64,000 nt of DNA from Catenulispora acidiphila DSM 44928 (GCF_000024025.1 NC_013131.1:744001-808000), one strand, 5' to 3'; counted from the first letter of the stretch, positions 53,840 to 63,667 are shown. The notes: generated by a model from the sequence alone, not told the origin. Numbers and translations: made by a program.

Positions 53840-54190
53840 ATGTCGATCCCAGGAGTCGATCCGAGCGTCCCGCCGAGCGGTACCGGTTGCGTCGAGTGCG
53901 ACGAGAGCGGCGGCTGGTGGGTGCACCTTCGCCGCTGTGCGCAGTGCGGCCACGTCGGCTGCTGCGACAACTCGCCGGAGCAGCACGGCCGCAAGCACGC
54001 CGCCTCGAGCGGCCACAGCATGATCACCAGTTTCGAGCCCGGCGAGGACTGGTTCTACGACTTCAGCAACGACAACTTCTACGAGTCCGGTCCCGAGCTC
54101 GCGCCGCCGGACAGCCACCCGGCCGACCAGCCGGTGCCCGGACCGAAGGGCCGCGTGCCGGTCGACTGGCAGACCAAGATGAACGCCTAG
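53840..54190 (+). CDS. UBP-type zinc-finger protein
   Basis: Protein of 116 residues. CVECDESGGWWVHLRRCAQC, then GHVGCCDNSPEQHGRKHA, is the ZnF-UBP pattern of Cys and His ligands, followed by GHSMITSFEPGEDWFYDF. Bacterial versions are stand-alone and of unknown role. ATG 53840 fits the domain; the longer frame from 53585 overlaps the divergent P450-like gene. Confidence 0.9.
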   Translation: MSIPGVDPSVPPSGTGCVECDESGGWWVHLRRCAQCGHVGCCDNSPEQHGRKHAASSGHSMITSFEPGEDWFYDFSNDNFYESGPELAPPDSHPADQPVPGPKGRVPVDWQTKMNA

Positions 54191-54252
54191 CCCGAACGCT
54201 CGACCGCACACCGCCTGGAGTCTTCTCCCCCGACCCCGCTAGATTCGCCGCC

Positions 54253-54981
54253 ATGGACCGGATCGAGCGGGGTCAGTTGAAGGTCATGCCCATCCACGCC
54301 GTGACCGAGGTCTACGGCGAGGCCGGGCTGCGCATGCTCTTCGAGATCGAGAGCGAGGCGTTCCCCGACGAGGAGCGCGCGACGCTGCTGCGTGCCGAGC
54401 GCGTCGCCTCGCGCCTGCACGCCGCGGACAAGCGAGTGCGCGAGCCGTATGCCAACCATCTGCTTCGCGTGGCGATCCGCATCGTCCGCCACTACCACGT
54501 GCACGACGTCGAAGTGCTCTGCGCCGCACTCCTGCACGACGCCGTCGAAGACCACCCCCGCGACCTCGCCGATCTGGCGAGCGACGCCGAACGCGGCGCG
54601 GGGGAGCGCGAGGCGGCGCTGACGATGCTCGGCCGCGCCTTCACCCCGCGTGTCGCGGACCTGATAGCCGCCGTCACCAACCCCGACTACGACCCCGAGC
54701 GCGACCGCCAGGAGCAGTACCGCGAGCACGTCGTGGAGAGCCTGGAAGCGCATCCGTGGGCACGCGTCATCAAGCTGTCCGACTTCACCGACAACGGCGT
54801 CGGCATCATCCACACCACCGGCCCGAAGGTCCGTAAGGCCTCTGCGAAGTACGCGCCGCTCGTCCCGCAGCTGCGCGAATTCGCCCTGTGCGCCGACACC
54901 CCGCTCGACGACGACGTGAAGCAGCACATCGCCAGCCAGCTCGACCTTGCCGCCGAACGTTTCCGCGCCATCCTCGAGTAG
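54253..54981 (+). CDS. HD-domain protein, RelA/SpoT-type hydrolase fold
   Basis: Protein of 242 residues. HD motif: HLLRVAIRIVRHYHVHDVEV, LCAALLHDAVEDHP gives the His-Asp pair, and VIKLSDFTDNGVG the second Asp. This matches the N-terminal hydrolase half of SpoT, without synthetase, TGS or ACT domains. It may cleave (p)ppGpp or a related nucleotide, as small alarmone hydrolases do. That function is inferred. It lies 62 bp after the zinc-finger gene. Confidence 0.82.
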   Translation: MDRIERGQLKVMPIHAVTEVYGEAGLRMLFEIESEAFPDEERATLLRAERVASRLHAADKRVREPYANHLLRVAIRIVRHYHVHDVEVLCAALLHDAVEDHPRDLADLASDAERGAGEREAALTMLGRAFTPRVADLIAAVTNPDYDPERDRQEQYREHVVESLEAHPWARVIKLSDFTDNGVGIIHTTGPKVRKASAKYAPLVPQLREFALCADTPLDDDVKQHIASQLDLAAERFRAILE

Positions 54982-55056
54982 CTCCGGCAGCCCCGCCGTC
55001 GGCGGCATCCGGCGCGTCCTACCCACCCCACCTCTGTGCGCCGGGTCCCGCTGACC

Positions 55057-55929
55057 TCAGCTCCGGTGCCGGCGCACGAGCCCGTCGAGGCTCACCTGGT
55101 AGCCGCCGTCGGCCGTCTGCCCCAAGCAGTACGACGTCGGGTACCACCCGCTGCGCTGCCACGCCGCGGGCTGCGCCACCGGCTGGCACTGGCGCGGTCC
55201 GCCGGCCGGCGTCTGCCGCAGCGCGTCGCGCTGGATCATCGGCTCCAGGAAGGCGATGCGGCCGTCGAGCGAGCCGTACACGAAGGTCGCGCCGTTCTTG
55301 AAGCCGGCGTCGTTGTCGAGGTGGTCGCCCATAGCGACCTCCACGGTCTGCTTCAGCGCGGGCGGATACCCGCTGGGGACGTACTTCGCGGGCAGCGGCG
55401 CGGCGACCTCCGGGACCTGGTCGCACGCCACGAGCTGACCGCACGTGCCGTAGCCGATCGCGTCCACCGCCGAGCGCGGCACGACGTAGAAGTGCATGTC
55501 GAAGTGCGGCGTGTCGTACATGCCGACCGGCCCATGACCCGACGGGTTCCAGTTCAGCAGGACCCAGCGATAGGGCGCCGGCGCGTCCGACGGCAGATGC
55601 AGCGGCAGGTAGTAGCCGCCCGCGCATTCGGTGACGGGGTTGATGCGGCCGTCGCCGTTGACGTCGTAGCAGTGGTGCCCGTCGGTCGGCGGCGAGGCGG
55701 GCAGGGATTCGGTCGCCGCAGCATCGACGACCACGCCGATCTCCAACGGCGTGGAGCCTTCGGAGACGAGGTAGGTCCGCGCAGTCCCGGCGCCGAGGCG
55801 CACCGGCGGACCGTACTCGGTGTGGGACGCACGCGCCGCGGCGCTGGCGGCGGGCACGGACAGCGCGCCGAGGGCGGCGATCGAGGCCGCGGTGAGGGCG
55901 AGGACGGCGTGCCGCAGCGTGCTGCGCAT
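55057..55929 (-). CDS. Secreted DUF5602 / TTHB210-like protein
   Basis: Protein of 290 residues. Signal peptide: AVLALTAASIAALGALSVPA then ASAAA. An EF-hand-like loop DVNGDGRINPVTE may bind calcium. FDMHFYVVPRSAVDAIGYG and PSGYPPALKQTVEVAMGDHL are shared with DUF5602 proteins, and LDGRIAFLEPMIQRDALR follows. The role is unknown. ATG 55929 follows GGGAGCCGGAACC. Confidence 0.82.
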   Translation of the reverse strand: MRSTLRHAVLALTAASIAALGALSVPAASAAARASHTEYGPPVRLGAGTARTYLVSEGSTPLEIGVVVDAAATESLPASPPTDGHHCYDVNGDGRINPVTECAGGYYLPLHLPSDAPAPYRWVLLNWNPSGHGPVGMYDTPHFDMHFYVVPRSAVDAIGYGTCGQLVACDQVPEVAAPLPAKYVPSGYPPALKQTVEVAMGDHLDNDAGFKNGATFVYGSLDGRIAFLEPMIQRDALRQTPAGGPRQCQPVAQPAAWQRSGWYPTSYCLGQTADGGYQVSLDGLVRRHRS

Positions 55930-56059
55930 GGTTCCGGCTCCCGAGGTCGGCGATGGGTCGGCATCGGGGTTCTTGGCCGATGCACCGGCGGTTACACGGT
56001 TCGGGCCCGACAGTTCACTCGTCCGGCCTCAGAGCCTGAGCCGAAGGCCGTCGCGTGAC

Positions 56060-57379
56060 CTAGTCGCGCAACGCCCGCCAGCCGACGACGGCGGCCAGCC
56101 CGAGCGCGATGCCCGAGATGGAGAACCCCTCGCGCGGTCCGACGTACTGCACCACCGCCGCGACGCCGAACCCGGTGATCGGCGCGGTCCCCATCATCGC
56201 CACGCCCCACAGGCTCATCACCCGGCCGCGCATGTCCGGCGCGCACCGCAACTGCGCCAGGGTGTTGGCCGAGGCGATGAACCAGATCGACGTCAGGCCG
56301 AGGGCCACCATCCCCACCAACGCGACCGCCATCACCGGCGCCACCGCGGTCCCGATCACCGCCGCCGCGGTCGCCAGCGCGAGCCAGCGCACGCGGCGGC
56401 CGGTCGGCTCGGGTTGGGCGGCGGCCAGCAGCGCCCCGGGCAGCCCGCCGACGCCGAACGCCGCCATCATCGCGCCGTACCCGCCGCCGCCCTGGTGCAG
56501 AGCACGCTGGACCAGCGGCGGCAGCGCGATACCCATGCCGAAGATCAAGCCGGAAGCCGTCGACATCGGAAGCAGAGCCCTGATGACCGGCGAGCGGAAC
56601 GCGTAGCGGATGCCGTCACGCGCGGCGCCCCGGGCACGTCCGCGCGTCCGAACCTGCGCGGTCGTCCGGGGCTTCATCCGGAGCAGCACGATCAGCGGCG
56701 CCAGATAAGAAAACGCGTTCACGCCGAAGCACGCGGTGGCGCCGGGACCTGCGAGCAGCGCGCCGCCCAAGCCCGGACCCACGACCCGTGAGGTGTTCAG
56801 CGCCACCTCCCACAGCCCGACCGCGCTCGCGACGCCGTCGGCGCCGACCAGGTCCACGACGTACACCTGCCGCGCGGGCGAGTCCACGGCCATGGTCGTC
56901 CCGGCCAGCACCGAGGCGACCAGCACGTTCCACACCGCGAGCGTGTCGGTCGCGGCCAGGACGGTCAGCGCCGCGGCGATGCCCATCAGGACCGTCTGCG
57001 TGCCGATCAGCAGCCGCCGGCGATCCGCGTGGTCCACCACCGCCCCGGCCCACGCGCCGCCGATCAGCGTCGGGCCCATCGTGCACACCGTCAGTACGCT
57101 GAGCCACACCGCGTCGCCGGTCCGCTGCAGCATCCACCACGACAGCGCCACCCCCTGCGCCATCACCCCGGACGCCGACGTGATCTGCCCGGCGAACCAC
57201 CACCGGAATTCGCGTTCGCGTAGCGCGCCGCCGATGCGGCCGAACACAGTGTCCTTGCGGATGTCTTCGGTGCCGACACCCGCTTCGATGGTCGAGGACA
57301 AGATCCCTCCCAGGGCCGGTCTAGACCATACTCCGAGCGGCCTGCCCGTCGGCGAGGTATTTCGACAGGTGGTCACCAT
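56060..57379 (-). CDS. MFS transporter (enterobactin/macrolide-exporter type)
   Basis: Protein of 439 residues with 12 helices after a tail of about 55 residues. REREFRWWFAGQITSASGVM, GAWAGAVVDHADRRRLLI (motif A) and VDSPARQVYVVDLV match the MFS_3/EntS group of exporters. Start choice: ATG 57379 follows AAGGACCAC; TTG 57301 follows GGGAGGGATC and gives a more usual N-terminus. Divergent from the double histidine kinase, with 79 bp between. Confidence 0.87.
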   Translation of the reverse strand: MVTTCRNTSPTGRPLGVWSRPALGGILSSTIEAGVGTEDIRKDTVFGRIGGALREREFRWWFAGQITSASGVMAQGVALSWWMLQRTGDAVWLSVLTVCTMGPTLIGGAWAGAVVDHADRRRLLIGTQTVLMGIAAALTVLAATDTLAVWNVLVASVLAGTTMAVDSPARQVYVVDLVGADGVASAVGLWEVALNTSRVVGPGLGGALLAGPGATACFGVNAFSYLAPLIVLLRMKPRTTAQVRTRGRARGAARDGIRYAFRSPVIRALLPMSTASGLIFGMGIALPPLVQRALHQGGGGYGAMMAAFGVGGLPGALLAAAQPEPTGRRVRWLALATAAAVIGTAVAPVMAVALVGMVALGLTSIWFIASANTLAQLRCAPDMRGRVMSLWGVAMMGTAPITGFGVAAVVQYVGPREGFSISGIALGLAAVVGWRALRD

Positions 57380-57458
57380 GTGGTCCTTAGCGAGTCCGCC
57401 AAGAGACCCTTACCGCGCAACCAGTCGCAAAAGCGCCGCTCACCTTTACGATGACCGA

Positions 57459-59558
57459 GTGGGGATCACGGGGAGCGACAGCCCGCCTCGGCTGGCGCGC
57501 GGACTGGTGTTCGCCGTAGCCGCGGCGCTGCTGTCGGTGCACCTCATCAAGGCTGTGGGGCGCATTCCGAGCGATCCGGCGGCGGGTCTGACGATCATCG
57601 CGGCGTGCCTGGCGATTCTCGCGCTGGAGTTCCAGCCGCTGTCGTGGCGGCGGGTCGTGGCGCAGTTGGCGTGCGGCTTCGTGGCGGTCGTGCCGGCCGG
57701 AGCGTCGGTCGGGTTGCTGGCCGTGCCGGTCGGATCTGTGTTCCTGCAAGGGTTGTGGCCTCTGGTCCTACCTGTACTCGGCGCCACGGCGTGGGTACAC
57801 GCGGTGCGGACGGACAGTGCGCGCGACACCGTCGACATGTGCGCCACGGTCCTGCTCGGCGGGATGGTCCTCTACGCGGTGACGACGCTGGCCGCCTTCG
57901 CCGCGCGCGTCCACGAGACCCGGCTGACGCTCGCCGCCGCAGCGGTGACCACCGAGCGCCTGCGCATCGCCGAGGGTCTGGACGCCGACCTGTCCTCAGG
58001 CCTGACCCGGATCCGGGACCTGGCGGCGAAGGGGGACCCGGACGTCCTGGACGGTCTGCTCGCCGACGCCCGCGCGACCCTCGCCGCGACCCGCGCGACC
58101 GCCGCCGATCTGCGCAGCCTGTCGCTGGCGCCGGAATCGGCCAGTGCCAGGGCCCTGCTTCAGTCGGCGGGGATCGGTGCGGACGTGGTCACCGGGCACA
58201 CCGAGCCGCTCGGCCCGGCCGGAACCGTGCTGGCGACGGTATTGCGGGAGGCGGTGACGGCGGTGGTGCGGGTCGGGGACGCGCGGCACTGCCAGATCGT
58301 CACCGGGGAGGCCGCCGGACAGGTGACGCTGCGGGTGGTCAGCGACGGCGTGCGGACTGCTGCGCTCGGGACGGACGTGCTGGATGGTCTCGCGGAGCGG
58401 GTTCGTGCCAGCGGGGGACGGTTGGCGGCAGGGTTGGAGGCAGACGGTCGGTTCGCGGTCGAGGCGTCGGTGCCGGCCACGCCGTCGGCGGCGGAACCGG
58501 TGGACACGCCGGAGCTGCGGCGAGCGAGCGTGCTCTATTACGTGCTGCTGGCGGCGTTCTGTGTACGGACTCTGCTTTACGTCCCCGCTGCCCTGATCGC
58601 GCCGGCGTTGCTGGTGTTGGCGGTGCTGTGCACGCTGCAGGTCGTGTACTCGGTCCGGGACGAGAAGCGGCACAGCGAGGCGGCGCTCGTCCTGTTCGCG
58701 GCGCTGACCTTCGCGCCGATGCACGCCTTCGGGCAGAACTGGATCGCCTCCCTCGGGCTGCTGACAGGTTCGCTGTTGGTCGCGTTGCCTCTGCCGTTGG
58801 CGGTGCCGGTGGTCGCGGCGGCGCTGGGCGTCGGCGGCTTGCTGGCAGCCGCTGACGGCACGAGCGCGCTGTTGGCGATGCTGAACGCGCTGGTGACGTG
58901 TCTGATCGTGTACGGCATGCTCCGGTTGGCGCGCCTGGTGCGTGAGCTCCAGCAGGCGAATGACGGCTTGGCGCGCGCGGCGGTTGTGGGGGAGCGGCTG
59001 CGTGCGGCGCGGGATCTGCACGACCTGCTGGGGCATGGACTCGCGGCGATCCTGCTCAAGGCGGAGCTGGCCCGGCGGCTGCGCTCGACCGATCCCGCGC
59101 GTTGCCTGGCGGAGATCCGCGACGTGGAACGCTTGGCGGCGCAAGGCGAAAGCGAACTACGTGCCCTGACAGGCGGGTCGCGCGAGCTGTCGTTCGGCGA
59201 CGAGTTGGCATCGGCATCGGCGGTGTTGGCGGCGGCAGATGTGGTGGTGGAGGTCGACGGCGACGAGCTTTCGCTGCCGCCGGACGCGGGAGCAGTGCTC
59301 GGCGTGGTGCTGCGCGAGGCGGTGACGAACGTACTGCGGCACAGCACCGCACGCCACGCACGGATCGCCGTCACGATGACCGAGAGCGCGGTGCGGCTGG
59401 AGGTGGAGAACGACGGCGTGGCGGCGGACGTCGGATCTGCCGGATCGCCTGGATCTGGCGTCGGCGGGCTAACACTGCGCCTCGCCGAGTATGGCGGAAC
59501 CCTGACAGCCGGACCCGACGACGGCTGGTACCTGCTGCACGCGGAGCTGCCGCGCTAG
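57459..59558 (+). CDS. Double histidine kinase; first kinase module degenerate
   Basis: Protein of 699 residues made of two HisKA_3 kinase copies in tandem, each with its own helices. Module 1 (1-342): ERLRIAEGLDADLSSGLT has Asp where the His should be, and LREAVTAVVRVGDARHCQIV lacks the N-box Asn. Module 2 (345-699): RLRAARDLHDLLGHGLAAIL with His521 and LREAVTNVLRHSTARHARIA with a complete N-box; GVGGLTLRLAEYGG follows. Module 1 probably senses or regulates. GTG 57459 is the only suitable start near the divergent promoter region. Confidence 0.85.
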   Translation: MGITGSDSPPRLARGLVFAVAAALLSVHLIKAVGRIPSDPAAGLTIIAACLAILALEFQPLSWRRVVAQLACGFVAVVPAGASVGLLAVPVGSVFLQGLWPLVLPVLGATAWVHAVRTDSARDTVDMCATVLLGGMVLYAVTTLAAFAARVHETRLTLAAAAVTTERLRIAEGLDADLSSGLTRIRDLAAKGDPDVLDGLLADARATLAATRATAADLRSLSLAPESASARALLQSAGIGADVVTGHTEPLGPAGTVLATVLREAVTAVVRVGDARHCQIVTGEAAGQVTLRVVSDGVRTAALGTDVLDGLAERVRASGGRLAAGLEADGRFAVEASVPATPSAAEPVDTPELRRASVLYYVLLAAFCVRTLLYVPAALIAPALLVLAVLCTLQVVYSVRDEKRHSEAALVLFAALTFAPMHAFGQNWIASLGLLTGSLLVALPLPLAVPVVAAALGVGGLLAAADGTSALLAMLNALVTCLIVYGMLRLARLVRELQQANDGLARAAVVGERLRAARDLHDLLGHGLAAILLKAELARRLRSTDPARCLAEIRDVERLAAQGESELRALTGGSRELSFGDELASASAVLAAADVVVEVDGDELSLPPDAGAVLGVVLREAVTNVLRHSTARHARIAVTMTESAVRLEVENDGVAADVGSAGSPGSGVGGLTLRLAEYGGTLTAGPDDGWYLLHAELPR

Positions 59559-59666
59559 GCTCCGGCACGGTCAGTGCTGCGGATTGAGCAGAGGTTCGCT
59601 CAGAGATTCCGCTGATCCTGCCGATTCCGATTCCGATACTGACATCGAGGCAGGGTAGTAAAGCTC

Positions 59667-60275
59667 TTACACCCACCCGGCATCGCGAGCGATCCGGACC
59701 GCGTCCGTCCGGTTCCGCGCGTTCAGCTTCCCCACGATCGCCGTGAGCACGTTCCGCACCGTCCCCGTCGACAGGTGCAGCGTGGCGGCGATCTCGGGCG
59801 GCTCGGCGCCGCCGGCCAGCTCCCGCAGGACGTCCCGTTCGCGCGGCGTCAGCGGGTTCTCGGCGAGGTCCCAGGCGGTGACCGCGAGCGTCGGGTCGAG
59901 CACCCGACCGCCGGCGGCGACGGTGCGGATGGCGGCGGTCAGCTCCTCCGGTGGCGCCGTCTTCAGCAGGAAGCCGTCCACCTTCGCCTCCAGCGCGCGG
60001 CGCAGCATGCCGGGGCGGCCGTTGGACGTCAGCATCAGGGTGCGGCAGGTCGGCAGCTGCTCCTTCAGCCGCGCCGCCGCCTCGAGCCCGTCGATGGTCC
60101 CGGGCATGTCGATGTCCAGCAGCGCCACGTCCGGCGCGAACACCAGCGCCTGCGGCACCACCTCGTCGCCGGTCGCGGTCTGCGCCACGACCCGCAGGTC
60201 CGGCTCCAGCTCCAGCAGGGCGGCCAGGGCGCCGCGCACCACGAGCTGGTCCTCGGCCAACAACAGTCGGATCAC
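59667..60275 (-). CDS. NarL/LuxR-type response regulator
   Basis: Protein of 202 residues, DesR-like. Phospho-acceptor Asp54 in VALLDIDMPGT; GFLLKTAPPEEL carries the receiver Lys; LuxR helix: LTPRERDVLRELAGGAEPPE followed by STGTVRNVLTAIV. It is convergent with the double kinase, which is its likely partner, and divergent from the ABC operon. A 9-3-9 palindrome lies 12 bp before its GTG start. Confidence 0.92.
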   Translation of the reverse strand: MIRLLLAEDQLVVRGALAALLELEPDLRVVAQTATGDEVVPQALVFAPDVALLDIDMPGTIDGLEAAARLKEQLPTCRTLMLTSNGRPGMLRRALEAKVDGFLLKTAPPEELTAAIRTVAAGGRVLDPTLAVTAWDLAENPLTPRERDVLRELAGGAEPPEIAATLHLSTGTVRNVLTAIVGKLNARNRTDAVRIARDAGWV

Positions 60276-60286
60276 GTCACGACGAT

Positions 60287-60307
60287 ACCCGTGACGAGGT
60301 CACGGGT
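60287..60307. promoter_or_regulatory. Perfect 21-bp palindrome between regulator and ABC genes
   Basis: ACCCGTGAC-GAG-GTCACGGGT, 9-bp perfect arms. It sits in the 86-bp divergent region, so one dimer could control both the regulator and the ABC operon. Confidence 0.6.
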
Positions 60308-60361
60308 GATCGATGACGCCGTCTCTGGGGAACGAACCCGCAGCTCGGCAGGCTTGTCGGT

Positions 60362-61120
60362 ATGAACGAGGCGATCACACGGACGGTCCCGGAGGCGATC
60401 ACGCTCCAGGCCGTCAGCAAGGTCTACGGCAAGGGACGCGGGGCGGTCGCGGCACTGCGCGAGGTCTCGGTCGGGCTGCCCAAGGGCGGCTTCACCGCGA
60501 TCATGGGCCCGTCCGGATCCGGCAAGAGCACCTTCCTGCACTGTGCCGCCGGGCTGGACCGGCCGAGCGCGGGCACCGTCAAACTCGGCGGGACCGACTT
60601 GTCAGGGCTCAGCGACACCAAGCTGACCGAGCTGCGCCGCGAGCGCGCGGGCTTCGTCTTCCAGGCGTTCAATCTGGTGTCCTCGCTGACCGTCAGCCAG
60701 AACATCACGCTGCCGCTGCGCCTGGCCGGCAAGCGTGCCGACCGCGCACGGCTGGCGGCGGTGCTCCAGCGCGTCGGTCTCACCGATCGCACCGGCCACC
60801 GTCCCGGCCAGCTCTCCGGCGGTCAGCAGCAGCGGGTCGCGATCGCCCGGGCGCTGATCGCCGACCCCGAGGTGATCTTCGCTGACGAGCCCACCGGCGC
60901 CCTGGACACCATGACCGCGCGCGGGGTGCTGGTCTTGCTGCGCGAGACCGTGGACACGATGGGCCAGACGATCGTCATGGTCACGCACGACCCGGTCGCC
61001 GCCGCGTACGCCGACACGGTCCTGTTCCTCGCCGACGGCCGCATCGCCGACTCGATGCACGCACCGACCGCCGCCGGTGTCGCCGACCGCATGATCCGGC
61101 TGGGAGCGTGGGCGCGATGA
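60362..61120 (+). CDS. ABC transporter ATPase (MacB/LolD type)
   Basis: Protein of 252 residues. Walker A AIMGPSGSGKSTFLH, Q-loop FVFQAFNLVSSLT, signature LSGGQQQRVAIARALI, Walker B VIFADEPTGALDT, H-loop VTHDPVAAAYA. It powers the coupled FtsX-type permease. ATG 60362 fits the family start. Its stop overlaps the permease ATG (ATGA at 61117). Confidence 0.94.
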   Translation: MNEAITRTVPEAITLQAVSKVYGKGRGAVAALREVSVGLPKGGFTAIMGPSGSGKSTFLHCAAGLDRPSAGTVKLGGTDLSGLSDTKLTELRRERAGFVFQAFNLVSSLTVSQNITLPLRLAGKRADRARLAAVLQRVGLTDRTGHRPGQLSGGQQQRVAIARALIADPEVIFADEPTGALDTMTARGVLVLLRETVDTMGQTIVMVTHDPVAAAYADTVLFLADGRIADSMHAPTAAGVADRMIRLGAWAR

Positions 61121-63603
61121 TGCTTCCCTTCGCCGTCGCCACGCTGCGCCATCGCAAGGGCGGCTTCATCGGCGCGCTGGTCGCGCTGTTCTGTGCCGCC
61201 GCACTGGTCTCGGGCTGCGGGACGCTGCTGGTCACCGGCATTCTCGGGAGCGTCAAGCCGGAGCGGTTCGCCGCTGCGCCGATCGTCGTGACCGGCGACC
61301 AGGACGTACATATGGTCGAGATCAAGGGCAAGGGCAAGGAGAAAGACAAGGAGAAGGCGAGCACCGACCATGCGTGGGTCTCGGCGGCGCTCGCGGATCA
61401 GATCAGGGGTCTGTCTTCGGTGAAGGCGGTCGCCACCGAGGTGATGTTCGCGGCGTATCTGCCCGGCGGTCCGACCAACGGTTCCTTCGGCCACGGTTGG
61501 GAATCCGCTTCCCTGTCTACCTTGACGCTGGCTTCTGGACGCGCGCCCGCTGCGCCGGGCGAGGTGGTGTTGGACGCGTCGACCGCTGCCAAGACGAACC
61601 TGCACGTCGGGTCCACGGCGCCGCTGCGTACGGCGCGCGGGACGATGCCGGTGCACGTCGTGGGCGTCACGTCGCAGGGCTTTGCGAGTCAGGCGGCGAT
61701 CTACTTCGACACGACGGAGGCTCGGCAGCTTGCCGGGCATGACGGTTTGGTCGACGCGATCGGGGTCTTTCCCGCTGCGGACCCCGGGTCTACGGAGAAG
61801 GACGTCAAGGCTCTGTTTTCGTCGGCGGCTGCGGGGGTGGTCCCGGCTCCGGTCGTGCACACCGGCGATTCCCGTGGTGCGGCCGAGTTCCCGGACTCCG
61901 CCGACGCTTCGGTGCGGCTGATCAGCATGGGGGCGGTGCTTGGCGGGACGTCGCTGATCGTCGCGATTCTGGTGGTGGTCGGCACGTTCGCGTTGTCGAT
62001 CCAGCAGCGGCAGCAAGAGATCGCGGTGCTGCGCGCGGTCGCCGCGACCGGCAAGCAGGTACGGAAGATGATCGGCGGCGAGGCGCTGGCTGTCGGGCTG
62101 ACCGCGGGGGTGGCGGGGGCGCTCGCGGGGCTGCCGTTGGGTTCGTGGCTGCATGGCGAGTTCGTGTCGTTGAACATCATTCCGGCGAACGTGCCGGTGG
62201 TGCTGTCGGTGTTCCCGGTGGCCGCCTCGGTGGTGGCGACAGTGGCTGCGGGCTGGGCTGCGGCTCGGATCTCGGCGCGGCGGGCGACGCGGATCCGTCC
62301 GGTGGAGGCGCTCGGCGAGGCGGAGATGAAGCCGCCGCGGGTGTCGTTTGTCAGGGCTCTGTTCGGCGTGCTGGCGATCGCCGGCGCCACGGTCCTGACG
62401 GCGCTGCTGACGATCCTGCACAGCGACGCCGCCTCGACGCCGGTGTGCTTCAACGCGGTGCTGCTGTGGTGCGTCGCGCTGGCGCTGCTCGGTCCGTGGG
62501 TGGCGCGAGTCGCGGTGGCGGTGCTGGGGGTGCCGCTGCGGCTGTCGCGGGTCGGCGGGTATCTGGCGGCGAACAACCTGCGGGCCGCCGCGCCCCGGCT
62601 GGCGTCGGTGATCACGCCGCTGACGCTGATGACGGCGATGGCGTGCACGATCCTGTTCTCGCAGACGAGCGTCGCGGACGCGGCGTCGGCGCAGCGGGCG
62701 GCGGGGAACGTCGCGGACTACGTCGTGGGGAGCAAGGTGCCCGCGAGCGCGGCGGCGGAGGTGAAGGCCGTGCCGGGGGTGCGGACGGTCACGGAGGTGC
62801 TGCACGCGACGGTGCGGACCGGGCTGAACGATCGGAACGTGCTGGGGGTGACGCCGGCGGGACTCGCGGACACGCTGGATCTCGGCGTCACGGCAGGGAG
62901 CGTCGCGCAACTGACCGGACAGGACACCGCGGCGGCGGCGTACGGGCAGGGATTCCACGTCGGATCGCAGGTCTCGATGACACTGCCGGACGGGACGCCC
63001 GCGCACGTGACGATCGTCGCGATCTACTCGCGGCAGCTGGGCTTCGGCGACCTGGTGCTGGCGCACGATCTGGTGGCGGCGCACGTGGACGTCCCGCTGG
63101 ACGACGAACTGCTGGTGAAGGCGCCAGGAGTGCAGCGCGCCGCGCTGGTCGGCGCGCTGAAGGCGGAGCCGGGACTCGGGATCCAGGACCGGGTGCAGGC
63201 GCAGTCGACGAGCAACGACGCGGGCGCGAAGATCGGCTACGTGACGCTCGGCCTGATCGTCGCCTTCACCGCGATCGCCGTGGTCAACACCCTGGCGATG
63301 AGCATCAGCGACCGCGGGCGCGAGTTCGCGGCGCTGCGGCTGACCGGCGCCACACGGCGCCAGGTCCAGCGGATGCTGGGGTGGGAGACCGCGGCGGCGG
63401 TGGTGGTGGCCGCGGGCCTCGGGCTGGCCGTGGCCACGGCGGTGCTGACGACCTATGCGAGCGGCATGACGCGTGGCACTGCGGGCGTCTCCATGCCGCC
63501 GACGACACTGGCGGTGGTCATCGGCGGCGGCGCGGCCCTGGCGGGGCTCGCGACGTGGGTTCCGGCGCGCGCGGCTTTGGCGGCGGGGCTGCGGGAGGGG
63601 TAG
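61117..63603 (+). CDS. FtsX-family ABC transporter permease
   Basis: Protein of 828 residues with the duplicated FtsX layout: helix one in GALVALFCAAALVSGCGTLL, an outer domain with a Lys-rich loop (IKGKGKEKDKEKAS), three helices, a fourth, a second outer domain, then three C-terminal helices. It is likely an exporter or resistance pump controlled by the adjacent two-component system. ATG 61117 overlaps the ATPase stop; GTG 61108 and ATG 61120 are alternatives. A strong terminator follows. Confidence 0.9.
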   Translation: MMLPFAVATLRHRKGGFIGALVALFCAAALVSGCGTLLVTGILGSVKPERFAAAPIVVTGDQDVHMVEIKGKGKEKDKEKASTDHAWVSAALADQIRGLSSVKAVATEVMFAAYLPGGPTNGSFGHGWESASLSTLTLASGRAPAAPGEVVLDASTAAKTNLHVGSTAPLRTARGTMPVHVVGVTSQGFASQAAIYFDTTEARQLAGHDGLVDAIGVFPAADPGSTEKDVKALFSSAAAGVVPAPVVHTGDSRGAAEFPDSADASVRLISMGAVLGGTSLIVAILVVVGTFALSIQQRQQEIAVLRAVAATGKQVRKMIGGEALAVGLTAGVAGALAGLPLGSWLHGEFVSLNIIPANVPVVLSVFPVAASVVATVAAGWAAARISARRATRIRPVEALGEAEMKPPRVSFVRALFGVLAIAGATVLTALLTILHSDAASTPVCFNAVLLWCVALALLGPWVARVAVAVLGVPLRLSRVGGYLAANNLRAAAPRLASVITPLTLMTAMACTILFSQTSVADAASAQRAAGNVADYVVGSKVPASAAAEVKAVPGVRTVTEVLHATVRTGLNDRNVLGVTPAGLADTLDLGVTAGSVAQLTGQDTAAAAYGQGFHVGSQVSMTLPDGTPAHVTIVAIYSRQLGFGDLVLAHDLVAAHVDVPLDDELLVKAPGVQRAALVGALKAEPGLGIQDRVQAQSTSNDAGAKIGYVTLGLIVAFTAIAVVNTLAMSISDRGREFAALRLTGATRRQVQRMLGWETAAAVVVAAGLGLAVATAVLTTYASGMTRGTAGVSMPPTTLAVVIGGGAALAGLATWVPARAALAAGLREG

Positions 63604-63616
63604 GGGGACGTCCTTG

Positions 63617-63653
63617 AGGGCTGCTGCCGACCAATGCGTTCGGCAGCAGCCCT
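63617..63653. terminator. Bidirectional terminator
   Basis: AGGGCTGCTGCCGA pairs perfectly with TCGGCAGCAGCCCT around a 9-nt loop, between convergent genes. Confidence 0.88.
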
Positions 63654-63667
63654 AGAGCCTTCGTTGT

